A stretch of 8,724 nucleotides of DNA, from NCBI GenBank assembly GCA_937876225.1, contig CALFIC010000088.1, positions 1-8,724 on the forward strand, given 5' to 3'. The notes under the pieces were generated by a model. It was not told where the DNA came from and searched no databases. It worked only from the letters and a program-made list of their open reading frames with translations. Both the position numbers and the translations under genes were made by a program. Positions 1 to 5,288 of this stretch are shown one piece after another; the stretch's first letter is position 1; each line of letters starts with the position of its first letter. Source of the DNA: an uncultured Chloroflexota bacterium (GTDB lineage: Bacteria > Chloroflexota > Chloroflexia > Chloroflexales > Roseiflexaceae).

Positions 1-38
1 GGCGAATAGCGCGAATTTCATTCGCTGGATTATTCGCC
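1..38. repeat. Nested inverted repeat at the 3' end of the cysteine hydrolase gene
   Basis: The outer arms GGCGAATA (1-8) and TATTCGCC (31-38) are perfect inverted repeats. Inside them GCGAAT (11-16) and ATTCGC (20-25) pair perfectly around a 3-base loop. The stop codon of the minus-strand hydrolase (30-32) lies in this structure. No T-run is visible on the minus strand within the window, so it is either the hairpin of a terminator whose tail lies outside, or a REP-like palindromic element. The window begins inside or at its edge, so its full extent is unknown. Confidence 0.55.
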
Positions 39-518
39 CCTACTAAATCCCTCGGCCACCAGGGTGGCGTGGATGTCGGCGACGACCTGGGCGTCGGCGC
101 TGGAATGCATGCCGCGTGGCACATGCACCACAAACCCCGCCGCACGGGCGGCGCGGGCATTGGCTTGGATGCAGTACTCGGATTGTACGCCGATAATCGT
201 GACATGCGTGATGCTGTGGGCCTGCAAATAATCGACAAGCTCGGGGTTTTCGCTAAAGGCACTAAACACCGTTTTGCGGTAGATTTTTTCGTGGGGTGCT
301 ACGGGCAACACCAGCTGCCACGCCTCGCTAAAGGGCTCGTCCATGTCGCCAGCTGGGCCGTCGTGCTGGATGTGGATGACGAGGTCGCCTCGCTGGCGCG
401 CCGCGGCCAAGGCCTCGGTCATCTGCACCAAAAAAGTGTCGGCGTTGTAGATGCCGTAACGCGGGTCAAATTGGTTTTGTTGGAGGTCGACAAAAAAAAC
501 GGCATGGTTGGTGGTCAT
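30..518 (-). CDS. Isochorismatase-like cysteine hydrolase
   Basis: This is a 162-residue enzyme of the isochorismatase-like (cysteine hydrolase) superfamily, which cleaves amides or vinyl ethers in the cytoplasm (nicotinamidases, N-carbamoyl hydrolases, isochorismatases). The Asp-Lys-Cys triad is visible: D11 in FFVDLQ, K82 in YRKTVFSAF and C116 in SEYCIQANARAA. The segment GVQSEYC is the usual loop before the nucleophile, in which most members have a cis peptide bond. The length fits the compact subgroup. The start at 518 is chosen because GGAG lies 5 bases upstream and MTTNHAVFFVDLQ matches family N-termini; an in-frame ATG at 572 would add 18 residues unlike the family. The substrate cannot be told from sequence. 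A TATACT-like -10 at 552-557 could give it its own promoter, although the small gene upstream (644-895) points the same way. Confidence 0.9.
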   Translation of the reverse strand: MTTNHAVFFVDLQQNQFDPRYGIYNADTFLVQMTEALAAARQRGDLVIHIQHDGPAGDMDEPFSEAWQLVLPVAPHEKIYRKTVFSAFSENPELVDYLQAHSITHVTIIGVQSEYCIQANARAARAAGFVVHVPRGMHSSADAQVVADIHATLVAEGFSRGE

Positions 519-551
519 ACGTGCTCCGTCGCGTAGCAATTCCTTGGCTAT

Positions 552-557
552 AGTATA
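552..557 (-). promoter_or_regulatory. Possible -10 box for the cysteine hydrolase gene
   Basis: The minus strand reads TATACT here, 5 of 6 matches to the sigma-70 -10 consensus, about 34 bases before the chosen start at 518. No good -35 box is seen 16-18 bases further upstream, so this is a weak call. Confidence 0.35.
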
Positions 558-643
558 CCTGTGATGGTGCAAGAAATGTGCGCATACGGCAGGCTTATTG
601 CCGCTTATTCACGTGGCGCAGGCAGTTTTTTTCTCAAAAAAAA

Positions 644-895
644 TTAGCCGATGAGGGGTGACAACAACGCGATGCAAGTACCCAAGCCAATCCCGAGGAT
701 GATGACGCGCGTGCCACAGCCGCGGGTGGTGCGGTAGTAGATGCGGTTGTAGAGGGCACGGCGGGGGTTGGTAATCCAGCCGAAGCCGCGCGGGGCTTTG
801 AGCCCCAGATTGTGGCGGAGGTAGCGCTTGACGGACAAGCGGGCGGCGATTCTTTTTTTGAGTGAGGGGATGCGTAACCCGAAACGGACTTTCAT
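644..895 (-). CDS. Small basic protein with C-terminal membrane helix, function unknown
   Basis: This 83-residue protein is strongly basic through about residue 58 (many Arg and Lys) and ends in one hydrophobic segment (about 64-82). It would therefore be a single-pass or tail-anchored membrane protein with a positive cytoplasmic part. The central segment GFGWITNPRRALYNRIYYRTT (37-57) matches, from memory, a pattern G-x-G-W-[IL]-x-N-P-[KR]-[KR]-A-x-Y-N-[KR]-[IV]-Y seen in small uncharacterised proteins of Gram-positive bacteria and their phages or integrative elements. That likeness is recollection, not a search. The start at 895 is decided by a perfect AAGGAGG five bases upstream (901-907); an in-frame ATG at 940 lacks this. 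Two cysteines (60 and 74) flank or lie in the membrane segment. No function is known to me. Confidence 0.75.
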   Translation of the reverse strand: MKVRFGLRIPSLKKRIAARLSVKRYLRHNLGLKAPRGFGWITNPRRALYNRIYYRTTRGCGTRVIILGIGLGTCIALLSPLIG

Positions 896-900
896 CGTAG

Positions 901-907
901 CCTCCTT
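901..907 (-). promoter_or_regulatory. Strong ribosome binding site of the small basic protein
   Basis: The minus strand reads AAGGAGG, a full match to the Shine-Dalgarno core, with 5 bases before the ATG at 895. It decides the start of the 83-residue protein over the upstream ATG at 940. Confidence 0.85.
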
Positions 908-914
908 GGGCATC

Positions 915-929
915 TGACGTGTAACGTCA
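915..929. promoter_or_regulatory. Perfect inverted repeat TGACGT-GTA-ACGTCA, operator candidate
   Basis: Two perfect 6-bp half-sites are separated by 3 bases. The site lies between a TATACT box (942-947, minus strand) and the ribosome binding site of the 83-residue protein, so it would be in the early transcribed leader. A dimeric repressor site is a reasonable reading. A small RNA hairpin is less likely because the loop has only 3 bases and the stem 6. Confidence 0.45.
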
Positions 930-941
930 TGATCTGGCACC

Positions 942-947
942 AGTATA
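942..947 (-). promoter_or_regulatory. Possible -10 box for the small basic protein gene
   Basis: The minus strand reads TATACT about 47 bases before the ATG at 895, leaving a leader of roughly 40 bases that contains the TGACGT palindrome. No convincing -35 box is seen. Confidence 0.4.
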
Positions 948-964
948 GCGTATCTGGCGTGGGA

Positions 965-973
965 TGGTATGAT
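965..973 (+). promoter_or_regulatory. Extended -10 promoter of the DUF5107 gene
   Basis: TGGTATGAT is a TGn extended -10 element with 5 of 6 matches to TATAAT. The -35 region (about 945-950) is poor, which fits an extended -10 promoter. Transcription would begin near 980 and give a leader of about 55 bases with the 1001-1020 hairpin. It lies about 20 bases from the opposing minus-strand -10, so the two divergent promoters overlap. Confidence 0.45.
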
Positions 974-1000
974 AGAGACACATTAGGAATCTCATCATAG

Positions 1001-1020
1001 CGCTACCACTGTCGGTAGCG
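1001..1020 (+). promoter_or_regulatory. Hairpin in the leader just before the DUF5107 ribosome binding site
   Basis: CGCTACC (1001-1007) and GGTAGCG (1014-1020) form a perfect 7-bp inverted repeat around ACTGTC. The ribosome binding site AGGAG follows at once (1021-1025), 9 bases before the ATG at 1035. It could be an operator for a repressor or an RNA hairpin affecting translation start. Confidence 0.45.
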
Positions 1021-1034
1021 AGGAGCAATCCGCC

Positions 1035-3053
1035 ATGACGACGCTACGTGTCGAGCCGTTGACGATGCCCGGGGTGGAATTGGGCGCCGAAAATCCCCTG
1101 CCGCGCTTCCGGGAGCGCAATCCGCACCGCCATGTGCGGGTCAATGCCGCTATGCCCGAAATCAAAAAAACCTTGCTGGGCGCAGAGTGTGGTAACCGCG
1201 TCTTGCCCTATCGCATGCAAGACAATTACACCCGCCAGCGCACCCCCATCACGTATGACACCGTAGTGCTCGAAAACGACATCCTCACAGCGACCTTTAT
1301 GCCGTGCTTGGGGGGACGCTTGTGGTCACTGTTCCACAAACCGACGCAACGCGAACTGTTGAACCGCAACCCGGTCTTTCAGCCGGCCAATTTGGCCAAC
1401 CGCAACGCCTGGTTTTCGGGGGGGATTGAGTGGAACGTCAGCCAATACGGCCACACCTTTGGCACCTGCTCACCCGTCTTTGCGGCGGCCATTACCGGCG
1501 CCGATGGCGAGCCAGGCTTGCGGCTGTATGAGTACGAGCGCTGTAAAAACTTGTTTTGGCAGATTGATTTCTACCTGCCCCCCGGCTCGCCGTGGCTGAT
1601 TGCCCACACTCGCGTGGTCAACCCCAACGACAACGACACGTCGATGTATTGGTGGACCAATACCGCCGTCGACGAAAGTCCCACCGTGCGGGTGCTGGCG
1701 CCCACCCGCAAGATTATTTATACCGACGTGACGGGCAAAAATTTTGACTTTGGCTATGGCGAAATGCCTATTTTGGCGACCTTTAACAACAAAGATGCCT
1801 CGTATTCGTTGCATTCGGGTTCGGCCAACGAGTATTTTTTCCAACAAGATACCGTCGACATGCCGTGGGAAGCGGCGCTCGACCACGACGGCAGTGGCTT
1901 CATCGAAGCCTCGACGCCCTTTTTGCGCTACCGCAAAATGTTTTGTTGGGGCAACCATCAAGGGGGACGCCATTGGCAAGAATTCCTCGCACCCGGTGGC
2001 CACCCCTACCTCGAAATCCAAGCAGGCATCGCTCCCACCCAACTCCACGGCCTCAATATGCCGGCTAAGGCCGATTGGCACTGGACCCAGATCTTTGGCT
2101 TGTTCCAAGGCGATGCCGCCCAAGTGCACGCACCCGATTGGGAAGCGGCGTGTCACAGCGTCGACCAAGCCCTCAAAGCGCAGCTGAGCCCGGCACAATT
2201 GCAGGCCATCGATGCGCTGTACGCCCAGCGCGCCGACATCCCCGCCACGCACATCGTGCAGACCGGGTCGGGCTGGGGCGCAGTCGAGTTGGCACGCCGT
2301 CAGGTGCAGCCAGCGCCGGCGGTACCGGCCTCATTTGTCTTTCCGACCGCCACGATGGGCGCCGAGCACGCCAAATGGCTCCAGTTGTTGACCGCTGGTC
2401 ACTTGCCCAGCCAATCTCCCACGGCTTTGCCGGGGGAGTGGATGGTGCAACCAGAATGGCAGACGCTGCTCGAAACCAGCCCCCACACCGCCCAAGATTG
2501 GTATGCCTTGTTGCATGTGGGTGTGATGCGCCTCGAGCACTTCGATGCAGTGGGAGCCCGGGCGGCCTGGCAAGCCTCGCTGGCGTTGCAACCTTCGGCG
2601 TGGGCCTGGCGCAACCTAGCGGTGCTGGCGCGTTGGGATGGCGATATGGCCGAGGCCCAGCGCTGTATGCACCAGGCCTGGCAATTGAGCCCTGACACGA
2701 TGGAGATTGCCCAAGAATATATGGAATTGTTGTGTGCGGCCAATCTGTTTGGCGAGGCCGACGCGGTCTATCAGGCCTTGCCGCTGGCAGTGCAACAGCA
2801 CGACCGCATCCAGATTTTGCGGGGCCGGATTGCCTTGGAATTGGGCGATTTGGCGACGGTTGAGCAATTGATGCACCACGAATATGCGGTGGTGCGCGAA
2901 GGCGAGACCGAGTTGAGCGATATCTGGTTTGGTATGTGGTATCGTCGGCTGGCTGCGGAGCGTGGTACGCCGTTGAGCGACGCCGAAAAAGCCGAGGTAC
3001 GCAAAAATTATCCCCCGCCAGCCCATATCGATTTCCGGAGTATCAGCAAATAA
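1035..3053 (+). CDS. DUF5107 domain protein with C-terminal TPR repeats
   Basis: This 672-residue protein has the layout of DUF5107-TPR proteins, whose N-terminal part is a carbohydrate-binding-type beta-sandwich related to galactose mutarotases. The DUF5107 part spans about 60-385. It shows MPCLGGRLWSL (from M89), WFSGGIEWN (from W126, with the acid E132), a Trp/Tyr-rich stretch near 205 and HGLNMPAKADWHW (from H338). These polar and aromatic motifs look like a sugar pocket, but the reaction is not established to my knowledge. Residues about 488-600 are helical TPR-like repeats (for example DWYALLHVGVMRLEHFDAVG and AWRNLAVLARWDGDMAEA) for protein contacts. There is no signal peptide, so it should be cytoplasmic. 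A GH30 hydrolase follows 87 bases later on the same strand, which points to a shared role in glycoside breakdown. The start is supported by AGGAG 9 bases upstream. Confidence 0.88.
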   Translation: MTTLRVEPLTMPGVELGAENPLPRFRERNPHRHVRVNAAMPEIKKTLLGAECGNRVLPYRMQDNYTRQRTPITYDTVVLENDILTATFMPCLGGRLWSLFHKPTQRELLNRNPVFQPANLANRNAWFSGGIEWNVSQYGHTFGTCSPVFAAAITGADGEPGLRLYEYERCKNLFWQIDFYLPPGSPWLIAHTRVVNPNDNDTSMYWWTNTAVDESPTVRVLAPTRKIIYTDVTGKNFDFGYGEMPILATFNNKDASYSLHSGSANEYFFQQDTVDMPWEAALDHDGSGFIEASTPFLRYRKMFCWGNHQGGRHWQEFLAPGGHPYLEIQAGIAPTQLHGLNMPAKADWHWTQIFGLFQGDAAQVHAPDWEAACHSVDQALKAQLSPAQLQAIDALYAQRADIPATHIVQTGSGWGAVELARRQVQPAPAVPASFVFPTATMGAEHAKWLQLLTAGHLPSQSPTALPGEWMVQPEWQTLLETSPHTAQDWYALLHVGVMRLEHFDAVGARAAWQASLALQPSAWAWRNLAVLARWDGDMAEAQRCMHQAWQLSPDTMEIAQEYMELLCAANLFGEADAVYQALPLAVQQHDRIQILRGRIALELGDLATVEQLMHHEYAVVREGETELSDIWFGMWYRRLAAERGTPLSDAEKAEVRKNYPPPAHIDFRSISK

Positions 3054-3060
3054 TGCGTAG

Positions 3061-3126
3061 GTGTGGGGCATGCCCCACACGTGCGAGGCACGCCTCGCAC
3101 CTGAAAGTGTGAGGCATGCCTCACAC
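3061..3126. repeat. Three consecutive 20-bp palindromes between the DUF5107 and GH30 genes
   Basis: Unit 1 (3061-3080) is GTGTGGGGCATGCCCCACAC, a perfect palindrome. Unit 2 (3081-3100) is GTGCGAGGCACGCCTCGCAC, perfect except for its central AC. Unit 3 (3107-3126) is GTGTGAGGCATGCCTCACAC, perfect. The spacer CTGAAA follows unit 2, and CTGAAA recurs after unit 3 (3127-3132). The units differ at positions 4 and 6, and in each case the partner base in the other arm changes too, so the stem is kept. No T-run follows, so these are not standard terminators. They may act as RNA processing or stability elements between two cotranscribed genes, or be REP-like elements. The end of the array abuts the GH30 ribosome binding site. 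Confidence 0.9.
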
Positions 3127-3140
3127 CTGAAAGGATCCTC

Positions 3141-4520
3141 ATGCCCCCAGCGATTCAATGGATTGTCAGCACCCAAACCGCACCTTGGCAATCCCAGCCC
3201 GAGTTGACCATGCAAGCGCCCACCAGTATGCCAGGGGTGTTTGTGCGTACCGACATGCCCCTCCAGACGATACAAGGCTTTGGCGCCTGTTTCAACGAAT
3301 TGGGCTGGGATGCCCTCAATGACCTCAGTGTGGCTGACCGGGCCAGCATCATGCACGAATTGTTTGCGCCGGGTGTGGGCGCCAATTTCACGATTTGTCG
3401 GATGCCCATGGGCGCCAATGACTTTTCGCGCGATTGGTATGCGTACACCGAGACGCCCGGAGACTTTGCCCTTGCCGACTTTACCATTGCCCACGACCAC
3501 GACACGCTCATCCCATTCATCAAAAGCGCACTACAGTACCAGCCTGCGTTGCAATTATGGGCCTCGCCGTGGAGCCCACCAACCTGGATGAAACACAACC
3601 AGCACTATGCGGCCGCGTTGCCGTCGCCCCTGCAGGTGGGGGTCGACAATGGCTTGCGGGCCGATCAGGTGTGCGCCGAAGGCAGCGACATGTTCATCCA
3701 AGACGAGCGCTATTATGCGGCGTACGCCCGTTATTTCGGGCGGTTTATCGATGAATACCGTGCGCTGGGTATCGATATCGGCATGGTGATGCCCCAAAAC
3801 GAATTCAATTCGCCTCAAGTATTCCCCAGCTGCACGTGGACGCCTACCGGCCTGGCACGCTTTTTGGCCCATCTCGGTCCCGAAATGGCCGCCCGCGCCG
3901 TGGATGTGTTTATTGGGACCCTCGAGCGGGGCAATGATGCCTTGATTGAGGTAAGTCTGCGTGATCCTAGCGTGCGGCGCTATATCAAAGGTGCTGGATT
4001 CCAGTGGGCCGGCAAAGGGGCGATTGCGGCGATTCAGCGGAGCCACCCCGAATTAACCCTCTATCAAACTGAGCAAGAATGTGGTGATGGGCTGAATGAT
4101 TGGCGCTATTGTCGGTATGCCTGGTCGTTAATGAAACATTTTTTGAGTCACGGCACCCACGCCTATCAATATTGGAATATCGCTCTGCGTAAAGGGGGGA
4201 TTAGTCGTTGGGGCTGGGCCCAAAACTCGTTGGTGACGGTAGATAGTGCCAGCCGCACATTTACCTACAATCACGAATATTATTTGCTCAAGCACGTCAG
4301 CCATTTCGTGCAACCGGGGGCGCAACGAGTGACGACTATGAGTTATACCGGCTACGAAAACCAGCTGGCGTTCGTCAATCCCGATGGGAGCATCGTGATT
4401 GTCATCCACAACGACATGCACGTTGAAATGCCGGTGGGGATTATGATCGGCACGCAGGTCATCAACGTCAGCTTGCCCGCCGATTCGTTTAGTACGATTG
4501 TGGTACCAAAAAATTCATAA
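3141..4520 (+). CDS. GH30 family glycoside hydrolase
   Basis: This 459-residue protein belongs to glycoside hydrolase family 30 (retaining, clan GH-A), which includes beta-glucosidases, beta-1,6-glucanases, glucosylceramidases and beta-xylosidases. Family motifs in order are IQGFGACFNELGWDAL (about 44-59), MPMGANDFSRDWYAY, LWASPWSPPTWMK, MPQNEFN with the likely acid/base E221, and LYQTEQECGDG with the likely nucleophile E311. A (beta/alpha)8 barrel is followed by a short C-terminal beta-sandwich. There is no signal peptide, unlike many secreted members, so it probably cleaves imported glycosides in the cytoplasm. The start is supported by AAGGA five bases upstream (3131-3135). It is probably cotranscribed with the DUF5107 gene, with the triple palindrome between. 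The substrate is not decided by sequence; the SPWSPPTWMK motif is shared with several subfamilies. Confidence 0.93.
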   Translation: MPPAIQWIVSTQTAPWQSQPELTMQAPTSMPGVFVRTDMPLQTIQGFGACFNELGWDALNDLSVADRASIMHELFAPGVGANFTICRMPMGANDFSRDWYAYTETPGDFALADFTIAHDHDTLIPFIKSALQYQPALQLWASPWSPPTWMKHNQHYAAALPSPLQVGVDNGLRADQVCAEGSDMFIQDERYYAAYARYFGRFIDEYRALGIDIGMVMPQNEFNSPQVFPSCTWTPTGLARFLAHLGPEMAARAVDVFIGTLERGNDALIEVSLRDPSVRRYIKGAGFQWAGKGAIAAIQRSHPELTLYQTEQECGDGLNDWRYCRYAWSLMKHFLSHGTHAYQYWNIALRKGGISRWGWAQNSLVTVDSASRTFTYNHEYYLLKHVSHFVQPGAQRVTTMSYTGYENQLAFVNPDGSIVIVIHNDMHVEMPVGIMIGTQVINVSLPADSFSTIVVPKNS

Positions 4521-4604
4521 TCCTCACCGTTGATTCATCAAAGACTCATGATGGTACGGTACAACAGAGATGTTCAATAAAAACATTCTCGAGGAGTCGT
4601 CAAC

Positions 4605-4859
4605 ATGAAGCGCGCAGTGATTCGTACGGTGGTGGTTTCGTTGGGGTTGGCAGTCGTATTGGCTAGTTGTGGGAGTAGTGCGGACGGCAGCGGCAGTGGC
4701 GATATTTTTTCGTCGTTGCGCCGTGGCGCATTCCGGACGTTTTACCAAGTGGAGCGCAGTGTGGGATTGCGCCCAGCTCGGCAGTTCCAGGGTGGTCAAG
4801 GGCAAAATGGCAACGGGCGGCAACGCAATCAACCTCAAGGGCAAACGACCCAGCCATAA
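4605..4859 (+). CDS. Small lipoprotein with Gly/Gln/Asn-rich tail, function unknown
   Basis: This is an 84-residue protein with a lipoprotein signal peptide: positive MKRAVIR, a hydrophobic core, and the lipobox LASC with the modified cysteine at C22. The mature part of 63 residues has a Ser/Gly linker (23-33), a short basic amphipathic stretch (35-59, FSSLRRGAFRTFYQVERS) and a low-complexity tail rich in Gly, Gln and Asn (60-84). It should be anchored on the outer face of the cytoplasmic membrane. GAGGAG lies 8 bases upstream of the ATG, which supports the start. No homologous family is recognised. It begins 84 bases after the GH30 stop. No convincing promoter or terminator was found in that gap, so joint transcription with the GH30 gene is possible. 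Confidence 0.75.
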   Translation: MKRAVIRTVVVSLGLAVVLASCGSSADGSGSGDIFSSLRRGAFRTFYQVERSVGLRPARQFQGGQGQNGNGRQRNQPQGQTTQP

Positions 4860-4860
4860 T

Positions 4861-4902
4861 GTGTAGAGCCGCAGTGTAGAGCCGCAGCATGCTGCGGCTC
4901 TA
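4861..4902. repeat. 13-bp tandem repeat leading into a 26-bp perfect palindrome
   Basis: GTGTAGAGCCGCA occurs twice in direct tandem (4861-4873, 4874-4886). The second copy runs into a 26-bp perfect palindrome (4877-4902) whose arms are TAGAGCCGCAGCA and TGCTGCGGCTCTA, centred on GCATGC. It sits just after the lipoprotein stop and ends 5 bases before the rpsU -35 box. It can form a very stable hairpin that could end or stabilise the upstream mRNA, but no T-run follows. From memory, TAGAG-type palindromes centred on GCATGC are common in Chloroflexota and Cyanobacteria genomes, which fits a dispersed repeat family. The extra half-copy suggests a duplication by slippage or a partial second insertion. 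Confidence 0.85.
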
Positions 4903-4907
4903 TCAGT

Positions 4908-4936
4908 TTGCAATACGTCCTGCAACAGCGTATACT
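4908..4936 (+). promoter_or_regulatory. Sigma-70-type promoter of rpsU
   Basis: TTGCAA (4908-4913) and TATACT (4931-4936) are separated by exactly 17 bases, 5 of 6 matches at the -10 and 4 of 6 at the -35. Transcription would start near 4943, giving a leader of about 45 bases before the rpsU ATG. It is the best promoter in the window. Confidence 0.8.
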
Positions 4937-4987
4937 AAAAGACGTATTGTTGACTTGCAATTTCCGGGAGGGGGGTGACTTACGCGC

Positions 4988-5182
4988 ATGAAAATCGAAC
5001 GCCGTGATGGTGAGAGCATTGAACAACTGCTCCGCCGCTTTAACAAGGTTGTCGTTGCCGAGCGCATCACCAAGACCTACCGCGAAAAGATGGCATTTGT
5101 CTCGAAGAGCGAACAACGCAAAGAGAAAGTTCGCCGTGCTGAACGCAATCGTCGCAAGAAGATGGCTCAGACTGGCCACTAG
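4988..5182 (+). CDS. rpsU: Small ribosomal subunit protein bS21
   Basis: This 64-residue basic protein is bS21, a late-binding 30S protein that sits near the anti-Shine-Dalgarno end of 16S rRNA and helps translation start. The family pattern is clear: ESIEQLLRRFNKVV near the N-terminus, then ITKTYREKMAFVSKSEQRKEK and a tail rich in Arg and Lys (RRAERNRRKK). The length is normal for non-proteobacterial members. The ribosome binding site is the GGGGGTGA stretch (4971-4978), complementary to an extended anti-Shine-Dalgarno, 9 bases before the ATG. It has its own promoter and a strong terminator, so it is largely a single-gene unit ahead of prfA. Confidence 0.96.
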   Translation: MKIERRDGESIEQLLRRFNKVVVAERITKTYREKMAFVSKSEQRKEKVRRAERNRRKKMAQTGH

Positions 5183-5202
5183 CATCTGATTGTTGCATAT
5201 TC

Positions 5203-5245
5203 AAGCCGTTCCGGTAGTTACCGGAGCGGCTTTGGTATGTTTATT
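5203..5245 (+). terminator. Intrinsic terminator after rpsU
   Basis: The arms AAGCCGTTCCGGT and ACCGGAGCGGCTT pair over 13 bp with one G-U pair around a short loop centred at 5217-5218. The 3' arm runs into TTT, and GTATGTTTATT follows. It lies 20 bases after the rpsU stop. The T-tract is interrupted, so some readthrough into prfA is possible. Confidence 0.85.
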
Positions 5246-5288
5246 CTACAATACGTTTATTGAGTGACAGATAGGGAATGGATATACT

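Noticed and set aside
69..536. 155-residue plus-strand open frame
   Set aside because: It lies opposite the cysteine hydrolase, whose catalytic triad is intact; the translation resembles no family and is a shadow.
519..572. Upstream in-frame start of the cysteine hydrolase
   Set aside because: The added 18 residues do not fit the family, and the GGAG at the 518 start is well spaced.
626..643. T7-CTC-A8 inverted repeat as a terminator of the small basic protein gene
   Set aside because: The stem would be all A-T with no GC part, so it is too weak to call an intrinsic terminator; it is more likely homopolymer runs.
3061..3126. CRISPR-like array
   Set aside because: The units are palindromes with almost no spacer, and spacing is not regular; no cas gene is near.
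2616..3500. 294-residue minus-strand open frame across the DUF5107-GH30 junction
   Set aside because: It crosses the triple palindrome and overlaps two well-supported genes; the translation has no recognisable domain.
4530..4565. TTGATT with TACGGT or TACAAC as a promoter for the lipoprotein gene
   Set aside because: Spacers of 19 or 24 bases and poor -10 boxes make it unconvincing.
5247..5252. TACAAT as a -10 box for prfA
   Set aside because: The matching -35 region falls in the rpsU terminator arm and has no resemblance to TTGACA.
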